Source of the DNA: a virus
Direction: 5' to 3' (one strand)
Length of the DNA stretch: 64,000 nt
Virus record (IMG/VR): IMGVR_UViG_3300042691_050360
Span: 62,001 to 126,000 of that record
Shown here piece by piece: positions 25,117 through 34,646 of this stretch; position 1 is the first letter of the stretch, and the number at the start of each line of letters is the position of its first letter. The notes beneath the pieces are model-generated. The model made no database searches, was not told the origin of the DNA, and saw only the letters and a program-made list of their open reading frames with translations. The position numbers and the translations under genes are program-made.

Positions 25117-26415
25117 TTAACTTAATCCAAAATAATCCACGAGAAATTTATGGAGAAAGTACGGCAACGTGTCGGAATAATTGTTGTACCATGTTTCGAA
25201 ATCTGGCTCCCAAGATAATGTATTAGCCCAATTATAAACATTCATGTATGTAGAATTATAGAGACTTGTGGAAATTGCAGTGCTTAAATACTGTGTTGGG
25301 CGGATAAAAGAGTTGTTTGCATTAAAGGAATAAAATTGCCCAAAGCCATTGTCAAATCTGTAACTTTGAATATTTGCTCTATAAAGAGCTGAAGGAGCTA
25401 CACTCCAATTGTATTGATTTCCCGTAAAAGTGGCATCTTCCAGATTAAGCAAAATAAGTATTGCTAATTCTGGATCTGTCACTAAACTTGATTCAAAGTT
25501 TCGAATTATTGGCTCGTTTAAATCAAACGTGTTTCCGTAAGGAATTCCATCTGTTTCATAAGCAGATGCGATACCAATAATACTGTTAGAATTTTGTTTT
25601 ATTGAAATCTTGATAGGCAAAGTTTGATCGACATAATTAACTGTGCCCACTCCAGAAGTGGGAAGATCTTGTAGCTTGATTATATTCTGAACATCTATTG
25701 TTGTTTCTATTGCTAGATTTGGGGCCGTGTAATATGAATTATTGTATGTGAAAACCCCTGGCTGTAATTTTATATTATTTAGATCAAACGGCTCAAAAAG
25801 TTCAAAGCCTGAATTAAGTGCAAAGGATGTGGAGAATCCATAATTCCTTACTGTGTTTATATTTGCACTTTGAACACTCAGGGCTTTTTGATACTTATAA
25901 TAAATCTCACAGATCGGCTCTAGCATATTAGTTAGAATAGGATTGGCGGACGGTAGATCGGTGTAGTCCACCGATACATAAAGCGTAGTAAGCCATATCT
26001 GGCCGGGGTCGTTTGCCTGAATTTGAATCTGGAGTGAATCTAACGAATCAACGGTCCACGCACCGCCTGACGGCTTCGTGGTAGAACTGTAGTTGTTTTC
26101 TGTTACGAAATTAATCCCACTTGGATATGTCGCGTAAGCTTGATTCAAAAAATTATCATCAGAAACGGAGAGGTTGACGGGGTCACCACTAATCTTCGTT
26201 CTTGCAAATACTGTTACTGAATTAATAACCACAAACGACAGTCCTGAATTAGTTACATTATAGATAATCAGGTCACCTACAGGGGCACTTAAAACATAAC
26301 TAGCCAGATCATCATCAGGTAAAGCCACCGATGCCGTGGCATTTGCCCCGCCAACATTAGTCCAGTTCATTTCAGTTGAAGGATCAACTACGCAAGGAAG
26401 GATTAATGTTGGCAT
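25117..26415 (-). CDS. Tail or baseplate structural protein
   Basis: This 432-residue protein has a beta-rich first third starting MPTLILPCVVDPSTEMNWTN, with FVVINSVTVFARTKISGDP in the style of carbohydrate- or particle-binding jelly-roll domains. A middle contains YKYQKALSVQSANINTVRNYG, and a Tyr/Asn-rich end reads like baseplate proteins. GAGGTGA about 9 nt upstream of the ATG, inside the small gene 26415-26510, is a good ribosome site. No family is recognised. Confidence 0.5.
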   Translation of the reverse strand: MPTLILPCVVDPSTEMNWTNVGGANATASVALPDDDLASYVLSAPVGDLIIYNVTNSGLSFVVINSVTVFARTKISGDPVNLSVSDDNFLNQAYATYPSGINFVTENNYSSTTKPSGGAWTVDSLDSLQIQIQANDPGQIWLTTLYVSVDYTDLPSANPILTNMLEPICEIYYKYQKALSVQSANINTVRNYGFSTSFALNSGFELFEPFDLNNIKLQPGVFTYNNSYYTAPNLAIETTIDVQNIIKLQDLPTSGVGTVNYVDQTLPIKISIKQNSNSIIGIASAYETDGIPYGNTFDLNEPIIRNFESSLVTDPELAILILLNLEDATFTGNQYNWSVAPSALYRANIQSYRFDNGFGQFYSFNANNSFIRPTQYLSTAISTSLYNSTYMNVYNWANTLSWEPDFETWYNNYSDTLPYFLHKFLVDYFGLS

Positions 26416-26510
26416 TATTGTGTCACCTCGGGTGAAATCATCATTTTTTTAATATCAATGTCCTCTGTATTATGTAATATTTCTATGTATTCAATTAATG
26501 CCCTCATCAT
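26415..26510 (-). CDS. Tiny coupled ORF between two tail genes
   Basis: This 31-residue frame starts MMRALIEYIEILHN. It begins in an ATGA overlap with the stop of 26507-31264 and ends in a TAATG overlap with the start of 25117-26415, so it fills the gap exactly. It is helical and acidic and contains the ribosome site for the next gene. It may be a true small protein, or a translated spacer that couples the two big genes. Confidence 0.5.
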   Translation of the reverse strand: MMRALIEYIEILHNTEDIDIKKMMISPEVTQ

Positions 26511-29500
26511 GATGATCTTATTACAAATGAATCTCCTGGAGGGTATCCGAAATTAACCGAGGTGGCTGAATCTAAAGTTTGACTTACATTCAGGAACGTG
26601 ATATTATCGATTGGTGCTCCTGAATTCAAACTGTAAGGAGCAGGAGACACAATCTGAGTGCCAGTGCCAATCCCTATGAGAGTATTGCCGAATCCAACAT
26701 TCCAATTAATGTCTATTACTGCGGTTGATAGAGTGAACATAAATACCTTGAGGAACACGGGGCTATTTCTTTGAGATGTTGTAAGCGTCCCAGTAGCCAC
26801 TGTGTAGTTAGAAGAAAGTACACTAAACGTGTCTATCAGGGGCTGGCTATTGTTATTGATATACACTTGTATGCCAGATGAAGTTCCGAATCCGACAGAG
26901 AACGGAACATTAAGAGAGAGGTTACCAGAGGGCTGGAATGTGCCTTCGAAAATTGCACTCTTAGGATTTGTTCCTGTTCCAATAAATGTATTGGCTAAGC
27001 CTATTCTGTAGTAAATAGAGTTAGAATATGTTTGCTGGGCTATATTGAAAATATTGAAATTCTTGAAGTTAGATAAGGTTCTGTTCATCCATGTGATTTT
27101 CCATTTGGGGTCAGCAAACAGCGAAATCGGGCCTTCTTCTACAGCTACCCCGTTTGAGTTATATCCAATATTAACGAAAATATCGTGCGTATATCCCACA
27201 TATTCGTATTCAGGAATAGATGTGCCGATGAATGAGTTGTTGTTTAAAAAGGCTCGCGGATAAATTGAAACTGGTTTATTTATCAATTCTGATTTATATG
27301 ACCAATATCCATCAATTTGACGAATGGGGGCAGATTCTCTCAATCTATTTGGCTTTGCTAGTCCAAATTGTGATGGGTCTGTGTAGTTAAAAGCCCCGTA
27401 TATTTCATTGCTCACTTGGTTAAATATCTTATTAAACAAGAAATTAAAATTAACGATGGTATTCCCAAACCCAATCTGGCTTGAAGTGGCCATCCCAATC
27501 TGAACGCCATCATACTGACTGAGAGATCTGCATAAATAAACTTGATCGGTATCTAGCTTTCTTGAAAAAGTAAGATATGCTGAATTTATAAATGTTGAAA
27601 CTTGCAAACTCGTGGAGAACGTGAATGCGGCTCCGACAAAAGTAGAAGATAGAGAAGTGGCCCTTATAGGGTTGCTGATAATAATATCCGTGGTCGAATT
27701 ATAAGTGGTGCTGATATTTAAGAATACGTCATTAATAGACGTGGTGAAATTCGGATTTCTTCTAAGATTGATGATAACCGTGTTGGTGTCAGCCGAAACC
27801 ACATTTGACGCAAAGATACTTGAAATACCTATTGTGGACTTTCCTAAATCTAAATCATAGCCCGTGGTTGAAAGTCCACCAGCAACAGTTATGACGTTGT
27901 TATCATTATAAATCAAAGATGATGAGATACTGAAGTTAGATGTTGTTACGCCCGTGAATGCACCCTTAAGCCCCAAGAAGCACCCTGTTAGATTCTGCTT
28001 GATTGAAACCCAATAATCTGCATTGTCCACGCCTCCTAGGGCTTGAGCCGTGTCTGTAAATCTGAAACTCAATGGTATGTTCAAGTCTGAATATGAAACT
28101 CTATTTATTTGAGTTGTAAAAATCTTATCAGAGCTTGCCACCTCTGTTTTATCAGTTCCATTTTCAGCATAAACATGTGCAGTGATATAGCCACTTGGAT
28201 TTGCATTAGCTAACTCAATCAATTTACAATTCACTGTTAAGTAGCTTATGTCTTGATTTCCATAAGATGACGGTACTGTGATTTTGTTAAACACCTCATC
28301 TTCATACATTATGTAGTTTTGAGTACCTGATGAAAAATTCAAAACAACAAGTGCTGTTGATGGGTTTTGAAAATTATTGTAATTCTCTAATGCACCAGGA
28401 TTTAAATTATCGCTGGCGATGAAGAATGAATCAACTGTTGGATAGTTATTTATTAAAATGTCAACGTCTGCGGTAGACGAGTATCCTAGCCCGACAAAAG
28501 CTTTGTTATTAAATTTAAATCCAGCATTGTAACCCTCAGATGGAGGGGAGGTTTGTGTGAAGCTTACCAGATTGTAACTGGAGTCTGTGACGGCGGTGAA
28601 ATTGCTGACATTATTCATAATGAGCGAAATATTTGCATTTGTTTCGCCCATTCCTACGTCAGTAAAGGGGACATCGGTCAAGAATGTGTTGAAGTTAAAA
28701 TAGAAATTACTCCCGGAATTTAATATTTGAATTGTAGCTGGATTAATAATCCCGCTTGAAAGTATTTCATACCTAACCTGAGCTGGCTGTTCATCTGTTC
28801 TCATATTAGTTGGTGGGAGAATCCAAGATGTGTATGTGCCTGGAGATTGAAGTGAGCCGAGAGAATTTACATAAATAGAATTTACATAACAATTACTGCC
28901 CACTTGAACATTTTGTATTGAATATGGCGGAGTCAATGCCGCACTCGTGACAATACCCGAGTTGATCCTTGAGGATAACTGCGTAAATCCACCTTCATTA
29001 TCCACTTTCGAAGTTGACACATAGAATGGGTTAGACAACTCGTCGTTCCAGTATTTTTCAGAATTTATAATATAATTTGCCGCACAGAGAGACATTCCCT
29101 GGAAATAAACGTACTCACTTGGATGTGTATCTACGTTAACCACATAAAATGAGTTTCCGGCATCTAGATATTCCTGAATGGCATCATTGATGTCGTCGGG
29201 ATCTGTTATACCCTGGCTACGCAATAATGCAACATACTCTTCGTAAGTGTATCTTTTAGTGTCAACTGGGGAGAATGCACGATTAACTATCGGGCGAACG
29301 ACACCATCTTTCAGGTCTGGTATAATACCAGCATATCCATACAATCTGAACTCATCTATGCTAGATGCACTGTAATCATTATAGTCAGTAGTTTTTTCAT
29401 CAACTAAATAGTAATACCCCGTAACATCTTGATTGAGGTCCACCCTTGTTTGATAATCGCTTTTTGACAATACATATTTTGAAGCCATTAAATATAATAT

Positions 29501-31264
29501 TTTGTTTAGGTAATTCTGATTATTGTATTGGAATGTTAAATTTAAAGTATAATCAAAAGCAAGACCGGTTCCTTGATTATAAGGATCTACTCCGTTACAA
29601 ACTAAACTAATTGGCTTATATATTTCAAATCCTGTATTTGCTGGTAATTTGTATTCATTAGATAATCCCAGTACACCTTGATTAAACACCATATACTCTT
29701 TAGATGAAATTATATTGACAGCTTGGAATATTGATTTTTCTTCAAATTCAGAAAAGTTTAATGGAGGCGTGTTTTCAGATCCGTATGGTTGAGTGAAAGA
29801 CTTAAGGGTGTTTCTTGATACAATTAGGCTTTCACCTGAAAAATAATCCCTTACATTATTAAAATTAGAACCAAAGAAAAAGTCTGCAACAAAATTATCA
29901 AGAGTGTTTAGATATGATTCAACAATATCATTTAGGGCTAGAAAATAAACTTTCGAGCTAATTAAGCTTTCAGCAAAATATCTCCAGATATACGGATCGT
30001 TTATTACTTTAGTAAAAGCTGATGGTAGAATTTGATTATCGTAAATTACAGAGTAAACTAATGGGTTGCCATTGAGGTAAGATTTTTTTGGGTTACTTTG
30101 TAAAGTAATTAAATTCTGCGGCACGTTATTTTCATAAAGTCGTTTAATATAATTTAGATTAATAATCTCCGGAGTATTGGCCTCAAAAAGAGCTTGCACT
30201 GATAAGAAAGCGTTCAAGCCTTGATTATTTCCTGTTCCAGATGTGGTTAATTGCCCGTATAAATATCTATACTCAGCTTCGCCAGATATGAGGCTAGTCA
30301 AGGAAACATCATTTAAAATGGGATACCGCAGGGGTTGGGTTTGTTGAGACGGGGCTCCGTCAAAAATAACGGCATTTATTCTGTCAGGCGTCCAGAGATA
30401 AGCATTCCCATCAACAAATGCGTTAGATGTGTAGCCCAGACTGTAAGGAATGGTATTCGACCAAAAATTCTTTCTACCAGATGTGTTTGTTATGTTTTTT
30501 GCTGCTACGGATGTGGTCAGGGCGGCAACATTATCAATAAAGGCTGGTGTTCCAACATATTTTGTTGAACCACTAACACTATAATTTGTCGATATAAAAT
30601 TGGAATCATTTGTGCCCCAGTATATCCCGAAGGTGTATCCGCTATTGGGTTCAGTAGAATAACCAAAGTTAATCAGCAAATTCGTTACGTTTCCAGCGTA
30701 AGACCAGCAATAGTTAAACTTTGTTAAATTCACTCCTGACTGACTACCGTAAGTATTCAAGCCGTTGAAGCCAAACACAGCCATGTCTATCGGGGCGTCA
30801 ATGATATGAGAGTTAAATTGATTTCCTGTGATGCCGAGGCTGGTCAATGGCACTGATATCACAGAGTTAGTTCCTATTCCTGTTTTTGAAACAGTAAAGA
30901 GTTGACCCGATAAAAATGTGCTACTCATGCCAAAATTATAATTATTTAAAGCTGTTGATATATGAGTACAAACTTCAAAACTAGGAATGGAATTAGTATT
31001 ATAGATCCCAGGATTAACATTCTGGAGGCTTTGTTTTAAAAAATCTGTATCATCCGATGCTACTTGATCTCTGTAAAAACCGAATATACTAGCTAGGTCA
31101 TAGTTCTCTGTTATCGTTGAACCAATTACCTGGCTAGACGCCTCGAAGAAATCTGCTGCAAGGCCGGAGTTTTTGTCCATGTCTCCTATGATCTCCTCTA
31201 GTGCTTGATAAGTTGTAGCATTAGAGTGTAGGATATTTTGGAAAAATTTTTGTTCTGTTGTCAT
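26507..31264 (-). CDS. Giant tail/baseplate structural protein
   Basis: This 1585-residue protein is the largest complete gene of the minus-strand virion operon. It is Asn-, Ser-, Tyr- and Phe-rich, low in Cys, and shows long beta-rich stretches. It also has a helical region near residues 650-720 (RYTYEEYVALLRSQGITDPDDINDAIQ). No tape-measure-like long helix is present, so a baseplate wedge, tail sheath-end or fibre-support role is more likely than a ruler. Its start overlaps the stop of the upstream gene by one base (TAATG type). No family is recognised. Confidence 0.55.
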   Translation of the reverse strand: MTTEQKFFQNILHSNATTYQALEEIIGDMDKNSGLAADFFEASSQVIGSTITENYDLASIFGFYRDQVASDDTDFLKQSLQNVNPGIYNTNSIPSFEVCTHISTALNNYNFGMSSTFLSGQLFTVSKTGIGTNSVISVPLTSLGITGNQFNSHIIDAPIDMAVFGFNGLNTYGSQSGVNLTKFNYCWSYAGNVTNLLINFGYSTEPNSGYTFGIYWGTNDSNFISTNYSVSGSTKYVGTPAFIDNVAALTTSVAAKNITNTSGRKNFWSNTIPYSLGYTSNAFVDGNAYLWTPDRINAVIFDGAPSQQTQPLRYPILNDVSLTSLISGEAEYRYLYGQLTTSGTGNNQGLNAFLSVQALFEANTPEIINLNYIKRLYENNVPQNLITLQSNPKKSYLNGNPLVYSVIYDNQILPSAFTKVINDPYIWRYFAESLISSKVYFLALNDIVESYLNTLDNFVADFFFGSNFNNVRDYFSGESLIVSRNTLKSFTQPYGSENTPPLNFSEFEEKSIFQAVNIISSKEYMVFNQGVLGLSNEYKLPANTGFEIYKPISLVCNGVDPYNQGTGLAFDYTLNLTFQYNNQNYLNKILYLMASKYVLSKSDYQTRVDLNQDVTGYYYLVDEKTTDYNDYSASSIDEFRLYGYAGIIPDLKDGVVRPIVNRAFSPVDTKRYTYEEYVALLRSQGITDPDDINDAIQEYLDAGNSFYVVNVDTHPSEYVYFQGMSLCAANYIINSEKYWNDELSNPFYVSTSKVDNEGGFTQLSSRINSGIVTSAALTPPYSIQNVQVGSNCYVNSIYVNSLGSLQSPGTYTSWILPPTNMRTDEQPAQVRYEILSSGIINPATIQILNSGSNFYFNFNTFLTDVPFTDVGMGETNANISLIMNNVSNFTAVTDSSYNLVSFTQTSPPSEGYNAGFKFNNKAFVGLGYSSTADVDILINNYPTVDSFFIASDNLNPGALENYNNFQNPSTALVVLNFSSGTQNYIMYEDEVFNKITVPSSYGNQDISYLTVNCKLIELANANPSGYITAHVYAENGTDKTEVASSDKIFTTQINRVSYSDLNIPLSFRFTDTAQALGGVDNADYWVSIKQNLTGCFLGLKGAFTGVTTSNFSISSSLIYNDNNVITVAGGLSTTGYDLDLGKSTIGISSIFASNVVSADTNTVIINLRRNPNFTTSINDVFLNISTTYNSTTDIIISNPIRATSLSSTFVGAAFTFSTSLQVSTFINSAYLTFSRKLDTDQVYLCRSLSQYDGVQIGMATSSQIGFGNTIVNFNFLFNKIFNQVSNEIYGAFNYTDPSQFGLAKPNRLRESAPIRQIDGYWSYKSELINKPVSIYPRAFLNNNSFIGTSIPEYEYVGYTHDIFVNIGYNSNGVAVEEGPISLFADPKWKITWMNRTLSNFKNFNIFNIAQQTYSNSIYYRIGLANTFIGTGTNPKSAIFEGTFQPSGNLSLNVPFSVGFGTSSGIQVYINNNSQPLIDTFSVLSSNYTVATGTLTTSQRNSPVFLKVFMFTLSTAVIDINWNVGFGNTLIGIGTGTQIVSPAPYSLNSGAPIDNITFLNVSQTLDSATSVNFGYPPGDSFVIRSS

Positions 31265-32295
31265 TACACCGCATTAACATCCACATTGTTCGGGCCAAAC
31301 TGGTCTACACTTACAATTTCTTTAGCTTTCATGGTAAATTCAGCTGTATGGAGGAGGGCCTTATCCATTCCATCATCAGAGGGCTTTATTGACCCTACCT
31401 GAATATCTTGCAAAAGCCTAACAAGTTGAACATCGTTGTTCACAACATTGTTTAGGTTTGTGTTCCAGCTTGTGTTTGAGGAGATTTGAATGGGCTGAAT
31501 TCCAGCCTCCCAATCTGAAACAAGCATCTGAACAGCTTGATAACTCACCCCCGCCCAATCATAATAAGGAGGGGTTGGGGATGCGTGAGTTTCTTGCCAG
31601 AAACTATTCACATTGCTTAAAACAATTCCAGCATAATTATACATCAGGGTTGTTGAGTAGCCAACATGTCCAGAACCTTCAGATCGTGTAAATGATAGAT
31701 TTGCATTGCCGTTAACAAAAGATGTAGCGAGAATACCAATCCCTGAAGATAAAATTGAGTAATTTGTTATTTGCCCTGAAATACTAGGTGAGAGTTTTAT
31801 TAAAGCGGTGCCAGCGAGCCCTATATTAGATCCTGGAATGGCTACGTTATAGCTTGAGGTGTTAGCCGGTAAAGTTGCAGTGTTAATGCCAACCGCTGTG
31901 ATGGTGCCATTATCAATATAGTGTATCGGACTTAAAGGAAGCTTGCCGCAAAATGGGCATAGGTCACAAACCCACATCGTTCTGTGGTTCTTAAGTATCT
32001 GATGAGCAAGACGAGCAGCTTCCTGGATAACTCTTTCAGATGTCTCAACATCATCGCTGCTGGAGTAAAACATTATGTTTATTGAATATTCAAGCTCTCT
32101 TAGTCCGAAACCAATATCCTTTACATCAATGTTTGTGTTTCTGAGCACTACGCCAAGAGGGGCTGGCAGAACTTGTCGATCACCGAAAAACCACTCTTGG
32201 ATAATTCTATCATAAATCTCAGGATAGCCTTGTTGGTTTCTCGGGAATTGTGACCACAAAATAGCCCGAAGGGTGTCGTAGATCTTTTCTACCAT
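31264..32295 (-). CDS. Connector or baseplate-type structural protein with one CxxCxxC cluster
   Basis: This 343-residue protein starts with a helical domain (MVEKIYDTLRAILWSQFPRN) and strands with LPAPLGVVLRNTNIDVKDIGFGLREL...YSINIMFYSS. This layout resembles small tail-completion (terminator-type) proteins, whose N-terminal helix is followed by a beta sheet and an ERVIQEA-type helix. CDLCPFCGK (near 111-119) may bind zinc. The C-terminal half is an additional beta-rich domain. It follows the DUF1320-like gene by 18 nt. Role from context, moderately sure. Confidence 0.5.
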   Translation of the reverse strand: MVEKIYDTLRAILWSQFPRNQQGYPEIYDRIIQEWFFGDRQVLPAPLGVVLRNTNIDVKDIGFGLRELEYSINIMFYSSSDDVETSERVIQEAARLAHQILKNHRTMWVCDLCPFCGKLPLSPIHYIDNGTITAVGINTATLPANTSSYNVAIPGSNIGLAGTALIKLSPSISGQITNYSILSSGIGILATSFVNGNANLSFTRSEGSGHVGYSTTLMYNYAGIVLSNVNSFWQETHASPTPPYYDWAGVSYQAVQMLVSDWEAGIQPIQISSNTSWNTNLNNVVNNDVQLVRLLQDIQVGSIKPSDDGMDKALLHTAEFTMKAKEIVSVDQFGPNNVDVNAV

Positions 32296-32313
32296 TTATC
32301 TAGCACCCCTGTA

Positions 32314-32802
32314 TTATTGTCCCCCACTCTTACCCCCTTGTGTGGGGTTTTTCGGAACACCCTGGAGCGGCGACCTTACAAACCTACTCCCCCTTGTGTT
32401 GCGATTGCCGTATATTCTCAATTCACCATTCTGTAGCTTAAACAACTGATCATAAGCCCACTTATTTCTCTCCTTTATGGCATCAGACATCTGCCTGTCT
32501 GCACCCTGTAATTTTTGCTCGTATATTCTCGCTGCCGCAAAAATAGCAACGATCTCTGGAACAGGCTTCGGGTAATTCACTTCCCCATCAAAATTCACTT
32601 TCTTTAATGGCACGTCATATTGAGTGGCTAAGGCTCCATCCACTTCATCAGAGGCTGCCTCTACAAAATAGTCCAGGTCAATATTGAAAACAGATTGTGG
32701 CGTAGGATTCCTATAGTCCGGCGAAGGATTGTCACCTTCAACAACAATATTCGGCGGCAAATATTTTTTAACGTCTTCTTTTGAGCAGTATAATCTAGCC
32801 AT
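32314..32802 (-). CDS. DUF1320 (Mu gp36)-like head-tail connector protein
   Basis: This 162-residue protein shows the family's outline: an N-terminal YCSKEDVKKYLPPNIV (typical: YCs-x-x-D-L-x-x-(L/R)-x-P), a centre with DYFVEAASDEVDGALATQYDVPL (typical: A-S-x-E-I-D-x-x-L-x-x-R-Y-x-x-P) and then helices with PEIVAIFAAARIYE. DUF1320 proteins belong to the head-completion/connector group of tailed phages. The tail after residue 130 is Gly/Arg-rich and disordered. It overlaps the PHP-like gene by 8 nt. The assignment is from pattern memory and context. Confidence 0.65.
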   Translation of the reverse strand: MARLYCSKEDVKKYLPPNIVVEGDNPSPDYRNPTPQSVFNIDLDYFVEAASDEVDGALATQYDVPLKKVNFDGEVNYPKPVPEIVAIFAAARIYEQKLQGADRQMSDAIKERNKWAYDQLFKLQNGELRIYGNRNTRGSRFVRSPLQGVPKNPTQGGKSGGQ

Positions 32803-33469
32803 TCATTTCCCCTTCTACATTCTGTAAATATCCAGGGGTGTAATTTTCACCCTCTTCTTCTTCTAATAATCCATAGCTTGACAACTTATTCCTTGGGATT
32901 TCTGTGTAAACAGGAATATCTTCAAGCTCAGATCCGCTTCTTGCCGCTGAAGATAAAACCCTTGGATAGTCTATGTCCAAGTCCTTATAAGCCTTTGAGT
33001 GTGCATTATAAATCTCCACAAAATCTGGCTCATATGGTGTACTTTGCCAATTCGAAATAGCTCTTGCAGTAGATCTCGAAAGATCATAAAGCATGACTTT
33101 GCCACCCTGAGTTTTAGCTTGTTTGATTGCATCTTGTATGCCCAGCCCTTGAGGTATGTTCTTTTGGATGTTATAAAAAACAGCTTTGATTTTCTCACTA
33201 CTAACATAATCTTGACCAGGAATAACCTTTAAGTCAATTTTATTATTGATAGCCTGCTGTCGAGCAACCATTCCTGGTTCAATGCCGAACCTGGAAACCA
33301 ACCCAATAACATCAAGCCCTTTAATTATCGCGGAAGACAAAATGGATTTAATCTTAGCTTCAATATCTTGCTGCGTGGAGGGCTCTAATTCATCACCAAT
33401 GTAAACACGCATATCTACTCTTAGATTGTGTTTCCTTAGTGCTGTTTTTAGAAATCCTGAATACCACAC
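32795..33469 (-). CDS. Degenerate PHP-fold protein without catalytic residues
   Basis: This 224-residue protein follows the PHP phosphoesterase pattern along most of its length: a first strand with a following helix (IEAKIKSILSSAIIKGLDVIGLVSR), IPGQDYVSS where PHP has I-P-G-x-E-x-S, AVFYNIQKNIPQGL where PHP has A-(L/Y)-F-(L/I)-x-x-x-I-P-x-G-L, then AKTQGGKVMLYD and FVEIYNAHSK. The metal-binding residues are missing: H-x-H of strand one reads RVY, D-H after the first helix reads SR, and the H-P of the G-G-x-x-x-x-x-H-P block is lost. It begins at GTG 33469 (MWY), as does 40822. In a connector operon it is probably a structural re-use of the fold. Moderate confidence. Confidence 0.55.
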   Translation of the reverse strand: MWYSGFLKTALRKHNLRVDMRVYIGDELEPSTQQDIEAKIKSILSSAIIKGLDVIGLVSRFGIEPGMVARQQAINNKIDLKVIPGQDYVSSEKIKAVFYNIQKNIPQGLGIQDAIKQAKTQGGKVMLYDLSRSTARAISNWQSTPYEPDFVEIYNAHSKAYKDLDIDYPRVLSSAARSGSELEDIPVYTEIPRNKLSSYGLLEEEEGENYTPGYLQNVEGEMNG

Positions 33470-33503
33470 ACAGATTATTTAGTTAAAAAACAGGCTAATT
33501 CCT

Positions 33504-34058
33504 TTAAGCTCTTTTATATCCACATCCGCCGCAGAAATTGTCTGTAGCCAAATATTTCCCGCCGCATGAGCGACAAAATACATCTTTCCCAGATTGCTGT
33601 GGAGTTGGTATGGGTGCAAGCTTTCCTGGTGGTGCCTGGAATCCCTGTGCCCTTCCATTAACTGGCACGGGAGTTGTCGGACGGCCCCAGGAAGCCTCTG
33701 GGGAACCATTATAGCCGAGATGCTGATCAAGGTTGGCGATAACATCCTCCTCTGAAAGATTTTCAAGCATATCAGCCCCCCATTTTTCTGAACATTCTTC
33801 GTCAATCGGTTCTTCGACAATCTCTGTTTTTTCTTCAGGGTTCAGATTGAGTTTTGAGCCCAGTGCATCAAGATTCTTAAACAATAGCTCTGAAGCATTA
33901 TAGTTTATACTTCCAGACTCACATATGTCAGCATCTATTTCGCTCGTTGGCTCCACCATTCTCTTTGATGTTCCCGTGATGCCGCTCGCACCCTTGAGGT
34001 GATTTTCAACCCTGTCTTTTGAAAATGAAATACGCGGTGGATCTTTTGATTCAGACAT
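33504..34058 (-). CDS. Acidic protein with C-terminal zinc ribbon
   Basis: This 184-residue protein is mostly disordered: an acidic middle, then a Pro-rich linker. The end CRSCGGKYLATDNFCGGCG is a clear four-Cys zinc ribbon. The same architecture, long low-complexity part plus ribbon, is seen in the protease fusion at 526-4710, so it may touch the same head parts. TATAAA (34065-34070) lies 6 nt before the ATG. No family is recognised. Confidence 0.6.
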   Translation of the reverse strand: MSESKDPPRISFSKDRVENHLKGASGITGTSKRMVEPTSEIDADICESGSINYNASELLFKNLDALGSKLNLNPEEKTEIVEEPIDEECSEKWGADMLENLSEEDVIANLDQHLGYNGSPEASWGRPTTPVPVNGRAQGFQAPPGKLAPIPTPQQSGKDVFCRSCGGKYLATDNFCGGCGYKRA

Positions 34059-34064
34059 ATAATG

Positions 34065-34070
34065 TTTATA
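34065..34070 (-). promoter_or_regulatory. -10-like box TATAAA, leaderless type
   Basis: TATAAA preceded by CG on the minus strand ends 6 nt before ATG 34058. Confidence 0.55.
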
Positions 34071-34072
34071 CG

Positions 34073-34414
34073 TTAAGATTGCGAGAATTGATATCCCTTT
34101 AACTCAATTCCTTTTTGCCCCTTGATCTGATTAATAACAGGAAGCACTTCATTCATAACCTCAAGCTCACCAAGGCTGCGTGGGGCAGAAAGAGTGAGAG
34201 TGATCTTGTGTGTGACTTTCTCCTCACCGGCAGTGGGGGTGGCAAAATTCTTAATATCTGGATTAAGGTCTGACTGGCTGGGCTCCACCGATGGAACCGC
34301 AAGATCAGGGTTAAATCCAGAAATATCTTGTGCAATTCTATTGAGCTCATCTGAAAGCTGTGGCTTAGAGCCTGCGATAATTTTTGCCGCATTAAATAAT
34401 TTTTGAGCGTCCAT
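34073..34414 (-). CDS. Small hypothetical protein heading the virion operon
   Basis: This 113-residue protein has a helical start (MDAQKLFNAAKIIAGS), a Pro/Ser-rich linker and a beta-type end with THKITLTLSAPRSLGELEV. ATG 34414 is chosen over a longer frame because TAAAAT (34421-34426) ends 6 nt upstream. No family is recognised. Confidence 0.6.
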   Translation of the reverse strand: MDAQKLFNAAKIIAGSKPQLSDELNRIAQDISGFNPDLAVPSVEPSQSDLNPDIKNFATPTAGEEKVTHKITLTLSAPRSLGELEVMNEVLPVINQIKGQKGIELKGYQFSQS

Positions 34415-34420
34415 ATTTTC

Positions 34421-34426
34421 ATTTTA
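34421..34426 (-). promoter_or_regulatory. -10-like box TAAAAT, leaderless type
   Basis: TAAAAT preceded by TG on the minus strand ends 6 nt before ATG 34414. It may drive the start of the 19-34 kb virion operon. Confidence 0.5.
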
Positions 34427-34555
34427 CATTTTTTTAGAAAAAAACCTTGAAAAATATGACCTTTACTAAGTTAGGGAAAATATACATTATAATTTCAGAT
34501 TGAATTAGATGAAAGCTTTTACTTCAAAGTTGAAACTATCTTAATTCATTTTATG

Positions 34556-34561
34556 TATAAT
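34556..34561 (+). promoter_or_regulatory. -10-like box TATAAT
   Basis: TATAAT preceded by TG lies 4 nt before the small ATG at 34566 and 65 nt before ATG 34627. It is the probable promoter of the rightward genes that follow. Confidence 0.5.
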
Positions 34562-34565
34562 AACA

Positions 34566-34646
34566 ATGAAGCAGAGTTCCGTCATGTTATGGGAAAAAGG
34601 CGTACTTACTCAGCTTCAAACACAAAATGAATCAGATTGTAGCTAA
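34566..34646 (+). CDS. Possible 26-residue leader ORF
   Basis: ATG 34566 follows TATAAT by 4 nt and opens a 26-residue frame (MKQSSVMLWEKGVLTQLQ...) that overlaps the start of the DUF6065 gene in another frame. Its position is that of a leaderless ORF whose translation would bring ribosomes to ATG 34627, which lacks its own ribosome site. It may equally be chance. Confidence 0.3.
   Translation: MKQSSVMLWEKGVLTQLQTQNESDCS

Noticed and set aside
33479-33820. Second minus-strand frame overlapping 33504-34058
   Set aside because: It shares the DNA of the zinc-ribbon protein in another frame, lacks a start signal, and reads as low-complexity His/Leu/Gln text.
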